A stretch of DNA of 64,000 nucleotides from Heterobilharzia americana (Eukaryota > Platyhelminthes > Trematoda > Strigeidida > Schistosomatidae), in NCBI GenBank assembly GCA_944470555.2, contig OX104128.1:41275920-41339919 (forward strand), written 5' to 3'. The translations under genes were made by a program, and so were the position numbers. Under the pieces are notes generated by a model. The model made no database searches. It saw only the letters and a program-made list of their open reading frames with translations, and was not told where the DNA came from. Shown piece by piece: positions 47,101 to 60,938 of the stretch. Position 1 is the stretch's first letter. Each line of letters starts with the position of its first letter.

Positions 47101-47498
47101 TAAACTTCAACACTCTGTATACGCTGAAAAGTAATATTTCCTAGCTCGTTTCATAACAAGCAGGATCTTCGGCTGTTTTTAATAGAGTTTAATGACATTC
47201 CGTCTGAACCACTCAGGACTCGTAAGTCTTGTAGATATTTTGGGATGTATAAACGTGATGAGGCCCGTAAACTGGCTTCTTTCATATCAAACCTTTTTAG
47301 TGTGAGAATAAAACATTTAAACTAAGCAGAAGCTTCTATTTCGCCAACAGCCTTTTGAACCACCATTTGAACATCAAAGAAGTATGACCATACAGAATGA
47401 TCAAAACCTTTAACCCGTGCATAAGGGTCGAAATTTTTTGATTATCTTTATACACCTAAAGGATATTTAACTTATGGGAAAGAAATTATAGCTGGAGC
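44165..47498. other. Probable old retroelement debris, no gene supported
   Basis: The part up to about 45500 may be the decayed 5' portion of the minus-strand CR1/Jockey-like element, as its base composition is similar and it is contiguous, but no domain could be read. No splice-bounded exon was found. Confidence 0.35.
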
Positions 47499-47577
47499 AC
47501 AGACTAAACTGAAGCCCTATGTTCCACTAGGAACCCAAGGGACTAATAATAAAATAATAATACAGACTAAACAGAAG
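47499..47577 (+). mobile_element. 47-bp RTE 3' end with target-site duplication
   Basis: The insert 47515-47561 reads 'ccctatgttccactaggaac' 'ccaagggactaataataaaa' 'taataat', which is the same 3' terminus and TAA-rich tail as in the RTE copies (compare 35225-35268). It is flanked by 'acagactaaactgaag' (47499-47514) and 'acagactaaacagaag' (47562-47577), 15 of 16 bases identical. That is a textbook target-site duplication around an extremely 5'-truncated insertion. Confidence 0.75.
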
Positions 47578-47579
47578 AA

Positions 47580-48308
47580 ATCAAGTAATGTCAGCCACCC
47601 CAACTATTTTAACTCTAAAACCAGTTTTCTTTCTATTGTAACCATTTGGGCCCTTTTCGCCCCTTCCACTTGCCATGAGTTAGCCTCACTTACCTAAGTT
47701 CTTCATATCTTTGCACCCTTCCTCGCCCTACTTGTGTGTAAGTAGATCAATCCATTAGTTCACTTTTCCTTTTCCCTTTAACCCACACAAATTCACCTTT
47801 CTAGGTCTCATCTCCACTACCCCTAACCCTCTCTAGCGACCAATCTGAACAACTGTCTGGCGACTTGACATCTGAAGAACCCAATTGCACCACACCCGAA
47901 GGCAAACCAACCAACACTTAACTTTCTGTTCTGTAAATTAGAGCGATAGCAGACGAGTGGCTGGATCTACTGCATCGGAATCCGCCAAAGACCCAAAACT
48001 GTTCCACAACACCTAGAAGCGAGCAAGAATAAACCAACTGGTTTACACAAGCTCGTTAAAAAGATATCGGATATTGAAGTAATGCGAGTGTTTGATAGCG
48101 TACGAAAGCCAGGCCAGTCTGCAAGAAATATGAAGGACTTCGTTTTATTTTGCGTATTATAAAGTAGTACTAGTTTGGTTTTGGGCCTTTTTCAATGATG
48201 CCATTCTGCATAGAAATTTAAGCATCTGGATTGACCTTGATGAACAATGGTTTATAGATCACCTGCGTTTATATACGCTTGAAAAGTACAACCTTTCAAC
48301 TTGGAGCA
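47580..48308 (+). other. 5' flank / leader region of the CAT gene
   Basis: A pyrimidine-rich segment at 47650-47900 and then ordinary sequence. An in-frame TAG at 48255-48257 precedes the start codon. 'tttatag' at 48251-48257 could serve as a splice acceptor for a 5' UTR exon or a trans-spliced leader. No promoter motif is clear. Confidence 0.3.
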
Positions 48309-48438
48309 ATGAGTACCTGCGTACGGTCGACGAGAAAGTTTCTCATCAGCCTTGGAAGGAAGAAGACTTTTTCCGGTGAAAAATGTGCTAAAAATGAATT
48401 AAAAAGATGCCTAACTGTGTATGATCTGACTGCTCTTG
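48309..48438 (+). CDS. CAT gene exon 1
   Basis: ATG at 48309; ends 'gactgctcttg|gtaaca', phase 1. Encodes the basic N-terminus up to YDLTALG. The first in-frame codon stop upstream is TAG at 48255, with no other ATG between. Confidence 0.85.
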
Positions 48439-51400
48439 GTAACAAACGTAATGTTTAATGAAAACTTCACATCAGGTGTTGGAACAACCCTTGGGGCTGG
48501 AGTATATATTCTTGTCGGAGATGTTGCCAGAACCACAGCGGGACCTGGAGTCATACTGTCCTTCTTAGTGGCTGCAGTAGCTTCAATTTTGTCAGGTAGC
48601 TTTTTGAGTACTTCTTTGATTTCATAATCAGAGAAATACATAATTCTTAGTTTATCACTGCTATATTCTTTGTTTGGTGATAGTTTCGAAATCCGTTAAA
48701 CATCCTGGTAGCTCAGTCTTATTGTCTTTATTATGGTAAGTCGAATAGTTTTAGGTTAGCTACTCATTACGTATACGTAATGAGGCTAAAGCTCCCACTT
48801 TCAGATTCAGATATTTAGATGTATAGTACAACTATAAATGGTCATGAGGTTAGGACAATAACTTTTCAGAAGATATCTTTGCTTGTTCAGTTCTTTTTTG
48901 AACCAGTCGACTGATGATGCTTGCACCACTTTACTGGGAATCTGTTTCAAGAGTTGATTACTCTGCACCTGAACCAGCACTTTACGGAAACGACGTTCTT
49001 CTTTTGCTTTTGTATTATCCTGCTATATCATCTGATGTAACCTGATCTAGCGGAAGAAAGAGAGAAGGCAACCCATATCTGAAGTCATTTCTTAAAATCC
49101 TGTGTAACACGATTAGATTTTCCATGTAAATAAGCGTCCCCAGCCACTGATCGCTATCGTCTCAGGAATCCCAGCTAGGTAGTCTACATCTCGCATGCCT
49201 CAGACTAACAGTCAGATACTTCATGCATTTGTAGCACGTCTTCTTTTAACCGTCCTGAACCCTCTTTCAGCTTAGTCCAACTTCCATTAGCATGGCACGT
49301 TGAGGTAGGTGATGGCTTTACATGGCTCGACATGTTTGAACCGTCTTAGCCGATAAAGGCTCACATCCTCCTCAGTCGACTTGCCTGTCTTGCTTAGTGC
49401 TCTTCGCCTGACCTTAACATCGCTCATACGGTGGTTTCACCAAACGTGAGCGATGCTACGGAGACACCTATGACCAAACACCTGTAACCTCCTCATGTTT
49501 TCTACTTTTACCGGCAATGTCTCACAACTGTTTGACGGGACAGGACGTAATGTAGCGCAGTATAGTCGTCCCTTGATGGACAGTCGGATATCTCGCCAAT
49601 CGGTGCCAAAGGTGATGCAAGTTGGCGAGTGTCAAACGGGACTTCTGTATCAGATCTGAGATTTCGTCAGTAACCAGCCCGTTCGAGCTAATGCAACTCT
49701 TCAAGTAAGTGAAGTGGTCGACACATCCCATCACTCCACTTCCTATCATTAAACTGGGAGTAGTTGCAGAACACCAGTCCTGGAGTATAATTTTACATTT
49801 GACAGATGTCAGCAAGACGCATGCTAAACATAGGCAGATTTTACCTCAACGCTTTCACAAGATCATGCATTTTGTCAGCGTTTTCAGCTGGCAGGACATT
49901 ACCATTTACATACTCCAAGTCACTCAGATTACCTCTAGGGAGTAGGTCACTCCCTGTGAAGTAAGGCGTGCTCAAGGTTATGTCCACTAGTATGTCTATG
50001 ACGAAGTTAAATATGAACGATAACAGTGGGAAACCCTGGTGGACACTACTAAATGCCGTCAATTCGGAAGACAACTCTCCATAAGCCCCGACATGGCTGC
50101 ATGAGTTCGAGTAGAGAGCTTCAATAAGCATTACATACTTCCTCGGTATTCCCTTCACAGTCAGACGCTGCCACAGAACCTCATGGTCAACAGAGTCGAG
50201 TGATACCTTCCGGTAGAAAAATATGACAAGTGTCGACCACTGGCCGATAAGTATGCCTATGTTCCAGAAACTGTCAAAACCTGAAAATATGATTCATGCG
50301 CCCTCGTCCAAGTCTGAAACTGGCCTAGATTTCCGGAGTTTATTGTTATCTAGCTCCAGTTAAGCGCCAGATGTCTATGGGTCCTAGGATCTTGGACCCA
50401 ATATTTGTCAAACTAATTCTCCTGTGGTTATCACGGAAAGACTTCTCTCCACTCTTACAGACTGGGATGACCAGCTAAGTACAGTCATCTGATGACACTA
50501 CCTCTGATTCACATACACTACCTATTACCTCCGTCACTTTTATCAGAAACTTCTTACCTCTGTCCTTAAACTTTTGGGTGGCAAACTATCAGGACCTTCT
50601 TCTTTGCATCGTTTCAGTTTCTATACAGCCTTCCCAATTGCAAGGAGGACTAGAAGATCAACATCTACGTCCCATTCAGGTTCACAATGGGTTTTGGGCA
50701 ACTCGGGCGTTGCTGGGGGCCAGTCGAACCGCGCTTCAGAGTGTTACATGCAAAGTTTCAACCACCTGTCCCGAGCCGTTATGAGCATCCCATTTTTCCT
50801 ACTGATGGTTTTCCTAACCATCGTTTTCTTCTTGCCGGTATTCCCAATGAGCCTTAATAGTTACTGGGCGTAGCCTATCGCTGATTTTTTTCTATCGCTC
50901 TTGCTTTCACCACTCACCACTGCTAGCGATCATTGTAAAAACTGTCGGTCAATTTAAGTGTAAGTTGCTACCGCCCTCCACTGTGCTTATAGCCAGCTGA
51001 AATGAATCTTCTGGCATCAACCAATTCGAATGACGTTGCGGAAATCCAGTGACGTTTGCTAACGTTTGGACGTAGGTTACCCATTGTCCTTACCCCCTAT
51101 TTCTATAGTGGAATTTATATCTCCCCAGATTTCTTCAGGATCAGCATTACTGTCTTATTAAGTTAAGTCGTTGGCTAACTCCTTCCTAAATAAGTATTTG
51201 GCATCCTCGTCTTCTAATCTAACATAGACAGACTTTACTGTCGCCTGTTTCCTACCACCAGTAAGACACAGATACACACCAGCCCGTGTTAACGCGTGAT
51301 CGGAGTCCAAAGAGGTTCTTCAGGAAGAGCGGTACCCTTCCATTGGTCTTCTCCAACGATGGCTTGTAGAAATATGACTTATCTGTATGAACCGTCGGTT

Positions 51401-52157
51401 TGATGTCAATAGACACCATGCGAGATAATGTCTCACAAGTCTACTAACTCGCTGAGTCAATACGGTATGCCAGTAAAAATACCCTTCATGCTAAAAAAGC
51501 TAGACTTTCTCAAAAACACAGGGTTGTTTTAGTACCTTCCCAGGTATCAAGGCAATAATAATCCTAAAAGTATTCGAAGCCAACATTATGTGAAATTAAG
51601 TTGACTATTTTTAGACAACTAAGATAGCTTTTAACTCGTTAAACATAAAACATCACAAATTTTAAATAAATGTCAAACTGCAGTTATTTATTTCCCATTT
51701 TTGTTAAAAAAAGAATTATTGTCGAGATGTTTAACTATAGCTTAAGAACACATTGATGTATAGAGTGTTAGTTTAAGCCATGCCTGTTTCTACTTTTTAC
51801 CTTTTTGTTTGTTTCATAAATCTCACCAAATTAATTAAAAAGGCAGTGAGTAACCTATCATATCTAAATGTTTATCTAGTAAACATTATTATACATTATA
51901 AAACATCGAGATCACAGTTTTGACGAATATCCTGGAAAAAATTGAGCACACAGTTGGATTGAACGGTTATTATTATATATTTTGGTATAATTATGACTGC
52001 TATATATCGCAAACCTTTATTCGACTACATGGACCTTGATAAAATATTTTGTCATACCTCTTTTCTGCTAATCTGTTCTTAGAAATCAAGTACTAGTATC
52101 AGTCAGCGTACAACGCACATAACTCACAACTTATTTTGGATTTATTATTCGTCAGAT

Positions 52158-52199
<42 letters not shown>

Positions 52200-55100
52200 T
52201 CCTGATCTGTTTATATCAAAATGACTGGAGTTGACATAAAGAAACCTTCACGTACATAGAGCGCCTGTAGGCATACAGAAAGGTGGTAATGCAGTAAATA
52301 CTTTTTTGCCCATTACAAAATCCTAGTTCTGTCAGTCATATGTTAGCAAAAACGGTTTTAGATAGCAGTCCAGTTTATTCTGATCATTTTTTAGAAAATT
52401 AAGAGCTTGAACTTCTGGGGGATCCATCAAGTTTAATTTATAGAACTCAGTTAACACATTTACGTTTATTTCCTGGAATCTTAGTAGCATATTTCCTATT
52501 ACAGCTCACAATATGTTCATCTGACTTTATGCAAGCACATAACTTTGGTTTCAGCATGTTATACAAGTATAATGTTTGAGTAGCTAGAAAAAAGTCCTTG
52601 ACTAACTAGACTAAGTATGCAGATGCAGATAATATGACTTAATCCTTGAATTCGGAAAATAATACTCCTTATGAGTTTGACACTGACCGTTTAAGCAGCC
52701 ACTAATTAAAATTAGATGGCTTTTATGCATTCTCATTGTTATATTTTTAAGTACAGTTCACATGTGATTTCAATAAAGCATTTTTGAGATTTACAATTTT
52801 GAAATACTAAAAATGAAATAGCTAGTCATTGAAACATGAGCTCAATTTTACTCATCGCTAACAGATGTATCCAAAGATTGTTAGTGTCCATGATTTTTTC
52901 ACTATATTTATTTATCATCATTATTTATTGAAAACAAATAAAATCAGAAATCCACCTATTCTTGTGACTATTGTCTAATAAACGATAAAAAATAATCAAA
53001 TAATGATGAACGAAATGACACGTTTGAATATTTTAGAAGATTAAAAACTATGTGATACAACGTAATGTGTATAATGGTGATGATGAATTCAGCATTTGAC
53101 TGACAGAATGTTAACAAAAATGTCAGCCATTAATTAAACAAAACATTTTGTATTCAAAAGGGATTATTATTATTATTTGTATCAGCCTTCGTTTATTTGC
53201 AAGTCACATGAAGATTAGTTATCTATTTCAACAACCTAAATTAAAAGTATTCGCGATAAACATTGATCCTTTCTGATAATGATTCCTACTAAAGCAAATA
53301 TTGACTGAACCCTCAATGGAAACTGGCACTTACAGCTAAAAGTATAACCTGGATTACTTTTGCAGTAACCAGCGAGTGTACTTAATCCAATCTTACAGAA
53401 GATTAAGTGCAGGCGAACAGCTCAGTGATAAACTCTGATTATAGAATTGGATGATGTTGGTTCTTTTTTTGTATGAATAAAATACTCTTATCTGATAAAC
53501 ACTAATAGGTACGAAGTGTTGCTTTCTGTTGATTGTCTCCTAACACCCAAGAAATATCACATATAAGACAATTACTTTTAACTCTTCTAAGAAACTGGAA
53601 TTCTCTAAAGGTTTTTCGCGAATCTGGTTTATGTTTTACTGTATCAGTTTTGTGAATGAGTGTTCTTCAGGCCGATGAAAATCAATTTCGTAATAGATGC
53701 TATGTTTAAACACGGTAGAATAAGAACAGTTTCAAGTAACTGGATGCCTAAAAAAGATAACGATTATACTAAATTTTCCTGGACGGACTAACAATAGTTA
53801 ATCACTATAAATATCGCAAAGTGAATAAAATACTTTTATTTTAGTACTACCTATAAGTATATTAGTTCACCAGTTTACTAAAACAACACCCACTAATTTT
53901 AAAAACTGTAAAGAACCAATGTTTAAAGTGAAAGATTAGCAACCTTAAAACAACCAGTCACATTTACTAAACACAGTTAGGAATGTGTTTATAGAGATTC
54001 AATTAAACAATACATGGTAAAGTGTTGATACAAGAAAGTTTTGACCAGGAGTTTTAGTTTATCGAGGTTAGATTAGAGTTGTAGTAAGGTTAACACAATA
54101 GTCAGAAAAATAAGAAAATTACACTTGGACATTGACCATGGCAACTATCCTATTGAACAATTCCCAACCAACAAAAAGGTTGGTAAACTACAAGTTTTGG
54201 AGACTGAATTTCTGAGATGTGATGTATAAAAATTCTCTAAAGGTCCCAGGAATTCGATCAGTTGTTCAAAGTCTTTGGGAATTCTTTGATTTGGAGTCAT
54301 TATTCTCATTAACACAAATATTTTCAAATGGCATATATGTTAAGCAAAGCAAAGCCCATATATAAACTGGAGCTTATAATAATCTTTTTTTAAATAAACG
54401 ATCTAGTCAACTTTTCCCCCATATGATTTTGTTCTTTTGTTTAGTATCACCTTTATCGACTGTCGAGATTATCTACCCCTATTAATTAGATTTGAAAACC
54501 GTATCCCGTAACATTCATCTTAGTGACTGGCTGTGGAATCCAAGTCATGTATTTCCACCTATTTTTGGACACGTCAGCTGGATGTACCTGCGCCCCAGTG
54601 AGTGATGTTTTTCTCACTGAGACCCCTAAGTGCTGTCCACTAGACCACTGGGGTACGATAGCCACATCCTGTGCAACCGGTATCAGTTGCTGTTTCGATC
54701 GTTGTAATTTCCAGTTGCTATAAAAGGCCGAATTGCTCTCCTTCTCTTGGTAGATGGGCTCCAATGCAGGTGTCTCTCAGTGGGAACATCACTCACTAGG
54801 AAGTAGGTACATCCGGCTGACGAGTCCCAAATTGAACGAAAAGCGCGTCCTGGATTCCACTCCCGGTCACCAAGATGATATAACGTCATGAATATCTGGC
54901 AGGATCAGGACATCCGCGTAGAAGCCTATCTGCTAATAGAGGTTGACCAGTTCAGCCCTATATACCGACTGGAAAACTTACAAGTGGCAAAGCAACAAGC
55001 GTATCGCGTTCTTTATTAATTAATTGAGGTTTCGTATGACCCAGTGAAACTGTGACGGTCAAACGGCTGGACTCATATGATAGGAAAATGATGAGTTATG

Positions 55101-55226
55101 TTACCACCAAAACATATGCAACCGAGAGGAAACTTATACCTCCTTCGAGTCTGAATAGTATTTTTTAAAAAGACTGAGAGGAGAAATATATTGCTTTTCA
55201 ATTAGGTCTTCGTCTTTCACTCTACA

Positions 55227-55288
<62 letters not shown>

Positions 55289-56236
55289 TTTGTAATTCAA
55301 TCAAAACACCAATTAAGTGGTGGTGGGTGGTTGACAAACAATAATTACATATTTTAAGTTAGTCATGAACATGATAAATTTGAGAAATCAAGATGCAAAT
55401 AATCTACAGAGTAACCAAGCAGGATTGAAATTGTTAATTATAATAATGTGAAACAGGTTATTCTTAGGCAAACTGCATAATAGATGAAGTAAGTGAAGTG
55501 TTTCCTGTCGAGTGATCAATCATAAACAATAATGACTTACGTAAGGAAAAGGAAGTAAATGAATATTAGTAGAACAAGAAGGGAAGAGGTGTGCAAATCA
55601 ATACTAAAAGTTAAATCAAGTTAATGGCCACAGTAATCCAAGTGGCTGAACAAATTTTCCTTTGAATACAAAGGTCAGGTTTGTCAAGGTGGAATGCGAT
55701 CGCCTCTGCTACATGAAGCAAGCGAATGCGTAGTCTGTGTGATAGATCACATGATATGCAATGAATAATTCTTTAGTGCTCTCCTAGTACCCACTTGATC
55801 TTTAGTGTTACCATTTTTAATCCTGTATTAGTTTGTGGATTTTGTGTATTTTAATCTCTCATACTTGTCATCTTCATGACTTACTTAAAATCTGTAATTA
55901 TTGTTTCTCAACCCACTCCAATCACTTGGTTGGCATTCTGATTGAATTGTAAACCTATATATTAGTGTAGAGCCAAAGAAATGAACCTAATTGAAAAGGA
56001 ACATTGTTTCTATCAACAATAAACACAACACACTCAGATTACTAAGTAAACTCTACTACCTAGACAATGAAATTCATTTGCAACTTAAAACTACAACATT
56101 CATATTAGCAGTTGTCTATCGGTTTAAAAATATGTAGTAATATGATATCGTATCTGATAATGTGTACATAATTTTGAGAAAATTTTGTACATCATAATAT
56201 CGTCAATTCTCCATACAGGATAAACTTTAGTGTGGG

Positions 56237-56281
<45 letters not shown>

Positions 56282-59200
56282 TTGGCATAAATATTTATAA
56301 TAAATGTGTAGCTGTTTTTCCTTTACTTAAATAGTTAAACTTGAACAAACCTATTTTTCGTGATACCATTTCGAGACAAAATGTCTACTACAGGTTTCCT
56401 CTTAACATAAATGTAATAATGAATAATTTAATTTTGATTTCTCATAAACACTTTTTATTGTCCTTTATTTGTTTCTACTTAGGACTTTGCTATGCTGAGT
56501 TTGGAGCTCGAGTCCCACAAAGTGGTTCAGCTTACATCTACAGTTACATTACTGTCGGAGAAATAATGGCATTTATTATCGGTTGGAACTTAATATTAGA
56601 ATATATAATTGGTAAGTTGGTTGATTCTAAATTCCTATGAAATATTGACGCTGTATAAATTTGGTTTGATAAATTCACTAAATCTAGTGATCAAAGATCA
56701 CGATCAGATATTCAAGATTAGTGAATAGCTAATTCTTATCATTCGAATCCTAAATAGAAAAAATCCCCTTACCAATTTGCGGTGTGGTAGCTTTATTTTC
56801 GTATTTGATACCTAAATGCATCATCCAGTAATGTGCCACATACACATACGCTTGAATGACATGACTATGAAGTTTGGAAATGACCGAGTAAACAATTATG
56901 TCATGAAATTTGGGCCGTGGTGGGATTTGAACCAACAATCACCGAGTTTTCGGCCCAGTCCTCTACCACATGAGCTACGAGACGTGACTGATGACGAGAT
57001 TTTTATCCTGTTTCAATCATCATCCTGTATCAATACTAGTCTGCCAAACCACGGCTATCTCACATAGTCAGCGTGATAATTACGCAGTTGTTGCAGTCAG
57101 AAACAAGGGAACAGTTACACAAGTTGTCACTGAAAGGAGCTTTCATTTTTTGATCCAGAGTCTGTCATAACGTACATTAGAAGAAAAACAGAAATAAAGC
57201 GGGGTTATCACTGGCTCCGGTTTTCAGTTTTCAAGTCTTGTAACAAAGGGTTTCTATGATCCTACATGGGTAGTGCTAAAGACATCAAACGGAAAACTTT
57301 TATTTTTCAATTCCTTGTCATTAATAAGCTGTTCCAAGTTTTCAATTATTACTTTGAGTTCTCAGATAATAATCCATCTCCAATTTGGTGATCAATGTTC
57401 TTCAAGGAGTATTTGACATAATGATGTCTAGTAGACGAGCTGATCAGATTTAATAAAAGAGTAGAATTTTGGCACTATGACTGATTATAATTTTGTTTAA
57501 TACTGAAACAGTATGATATTGTCTCATTACGTGATAAATTCGAAAGTAACTATAATACTAGTCTGTAGGGTATGTGGGTGATAACTTTAAGCACTGGATC
57601 CGGTTACGAACTAGATTTACTTTGGAATTCATCCTTCATTCCCGTACACTGATATCGGGTTATCATTTATGATTAGATCAAAAGAACTAATTAGCAAAAG
57701 CATTTTTTTATACCATATTCAAGCTTCTAGACAAGTAATTTTAGTCTAGCGGTTAGTGGAGATTTACTGATTTCAGTTTGTTATTCATCACAGCTCTGAT
57801 ATCACTTGGAAAAACTTGAGAGCATTGCATTAGTAGTTGTCTCTCATTCCCAAATGAATTCTACAATCAATTTCAATGAATTGAATTAGGGTTGGAAATC
57901 GTTTCTTTTTAATGAATTCTGCGCATTCACTAGTTAAAAAGTGGTTATTGTTTATTGAAAACACTATTTCTAAGAAATCACATGTGGTTGTGAAATTCCG
58001 AAAATTCCAACTGAATAAATTCTGCCACATCTAATTTAGTACTACATACAATAAGATCTTTAAAATGGTAAATTCATTTTTTAAATTGTTCTGTTACTAA
58101 AGGATACATTGAACTGATTTCAAATGAAATTATTTAAACTTTTAAGGTACAGCAAGTGTTGCACGTGCTTGGAGTTCTAATTTTGATGGATTACTCAATG
58201 GTCAACTGACAGAGTACTTCAGCAGACACATGTCATTGAATCTTCCTGGTTTCGCTGAATATGTTGATCCATTGGCTGTCGCGACAATCATCTTGGTGAC
58301 AAGTGAGACAGCTTATTTCAACCATACTATAATCTTTACTCTATAAACATGTAAACTAGTTTAACTGCATGGAAGTAAGGGAAGAAGTCCTAGAAATATG
58401 TATGTTAAATATATTAAGTTATTCATTTTATTCTGTCAACTACTAAAAAAAGTATTCATTTCTTTTTTGTTAGCATTGGTGATGATTTACCCTTGTTCAC
58501 ACTAAACAACGGTGCATATTCCACATTGCTGCAACTCACACTATTACCAGAGTTTTGGGTGTTAAGCAGACAGTACTTGGCGGTCCCTATATTTTGGTTT
58601 TCAAAAAAATCTAATAATTTCTGACAACTATTTTCTATGCATCTATGTTTCATTTGTCTTTGACATTTGTTTAGTGTAACAGATCATGTTTCTCTTCTAT
58701 TGGATAAAGTGTACCACTGTTACGTGATCCTATATAATTTGACTTGAACTGATCACTTACTCAAGGAAAACTACCTAATATTCAGCGTGAAACTTTCTCA
58801 CACAATTGTATACAGCTGTAATACTTTAAAAGACATGATGTTACTTCTAAACCTATAAGTTAAGGCTTTCCTAATTACCAGATTACTTTAGTTAAAGATG
58901 CAAATCCAGCACTAATCGATATCAAATTACTGAACTCAGTATTCCTTAAGGTTTTAATTTCTCTATCTCTTCAAATCATAACTGAAAACGATGACAAATT
59001 TCTAAACAGTTTTACTTTTAGTTTAATAATTCGCAGAAAACATTGGTTCTTTGTTATGATTACAAGTTACGTTTCACTCCTTAAAGTTTCCTGATGGATT
59101 TGGGTAACTAGTTAGTGTGGTACATTAGATAGTATGAAGAAATCACATAGATTTTTATTCCATTTGCCCATATAATTGGTCATTTTCTTCCTTATTCCGC

Positions 59201-60884
59201 CAGTTTCTTCGAAATTGTCAATTTTCTTCATTTTTGTCTTTTAGTTCTTCTTAGTGTTGGTGTAAAAGAATCGACAATGATTAATAATATCTTCACAGTG
59301 ATCAACTTGTGCGTCATCACTTTTATAATTATAGCCGGTTTGATATATGCCGATATTAATAACTGGAGAGTAAATCCGGCAGATGTAAGCGTTACACGTG
59401 TACTCAGTGTAATTTACTTAACACTGAGTTCTGTTGGTTTGCAGTGTAGTATATGGTTTGTATGACCGTTTTTTGTGTAATCATTTCGTATACTTATTCT
59501 CACGTTCCAAAAAAGTTCATGTTTTAACATAGATTATATACAAGTATGCGTAAATGAACAAAGAAGATACATATATAGCTTTTTATTCCACTCTATTGCC
59601 TTTTAGCCTTCACTTAGGGATTTCAATCACTAGTTTGAAGAACTTTTGCTGTTCATGGAAGTAATTAGCTTGAAGACAGTACTAAGAAACAAATTAGAAT
59701 TGGAGAATCACTAGAAAAAAAGAAGCAGTGGAGAGATACTTTGTCCTATTCAAAAAATCCCTAGAGGGGCCCATAAACATTGCTCTTGTCTACCATAGGC
59801 CTAAGTTTTTTGCAACAAGATAACCACTAAGCCACTACGACACATTTTCATTAGATTGACACTTTTGTTAAACTGGTGGTTGGTAGAACAGAACTATATC
59901 AAACTGAAGTACCATCGAAATAGATATTACCATTTCCGATATTCCAAATATTTGTATGTAAGGATTTTAAAATTCCCATTGTCAAAATTAAAAGAAAACA
60001 TATGAGCGAGGAATACTGTTTTCAATTAACTCTCATCAGACTTAACGGTAACATACGTAAGTTTTTTTCTTAAATATAAAACACTAAAACAATCATGGCG
60101 GATTCTTTAGTCTGTGGTAACAAGGAAATGAAGTATATAAATAGTACATAACCAGATAGTAGTAATGATAATTATCTCAGCAACAACAGAGATAGTGAGG
60201 ACAGCTGATACTGCAGACATTAAAGCAGTCAATGTGGGTCAAAACTTAGAAAAATAAAAGTTGCGTAATACTCAAGAATAAAGTAAGTAGATAATCAAAG
60301 TCAAACATATAAACATGTATGAAAGAAGTGGGCTGAAAATTGAATTTTTCTTTGAAGTCACTAATTAAGTTTTCTCTGGCCAAGGGAAAACTAAAAAATG
60401 TTCAAATTTTTTTGCCGCAGAGACTAGAGTTATTTTCTCGAATTCCCATACCCTCAACTATATGTAATAAGCGAGTACGAATTCTACTCGAAAGATTTTG
60501 TGGAATGTGATAGATGATTTTGAATGCCCTGATCTTATCTATTACATGACTACTGTCAAGCAAATGCGACAGAATTGAACTTCGTAGTGACTTCACTTGT
60601 TCCTCTCCTAGCCAAAATGGTAGGTGCTCATCAGCACGTTTTTTTAAATTGCCTAGTGATACATCCAATGGAGTACCTGAATTGATAAAGACGCATAGAA
60701 GTGGCAACAAATTCACTATGATTGGTCTAATGTTTTGTATATGAGAAGATTTGTGTATATTAGCGTTGTCTGATGAGGGTTTATTTCAAAACAATATTAT
60801 TCGTTAATATTACTGAAGAGATTCTACAGCATTTTTGTGAACTTCAGACGTTATCAATCCACATAACTTAATATTTTCGGATTA

Positions 60885-60938
<54 letters not shown>

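Larger units (their letters stand above)
54891..56482. other. Rest of CAT intron 2, two TA tracts, no gene seen
   Basis: Non-repetitive AT-rich DNA apart from the TA tracts. The 67-residue antisense frame at 55134-55337 runs through a TA tract. Confidence 0.5.

Noticed and set aside
59277..59465. Taking the 62-residue ORF as an independent small membrane protein
   Set aside because: It is CAT exon 5 plus intron read-through; the donor at 59385 and family alignment show the true end.
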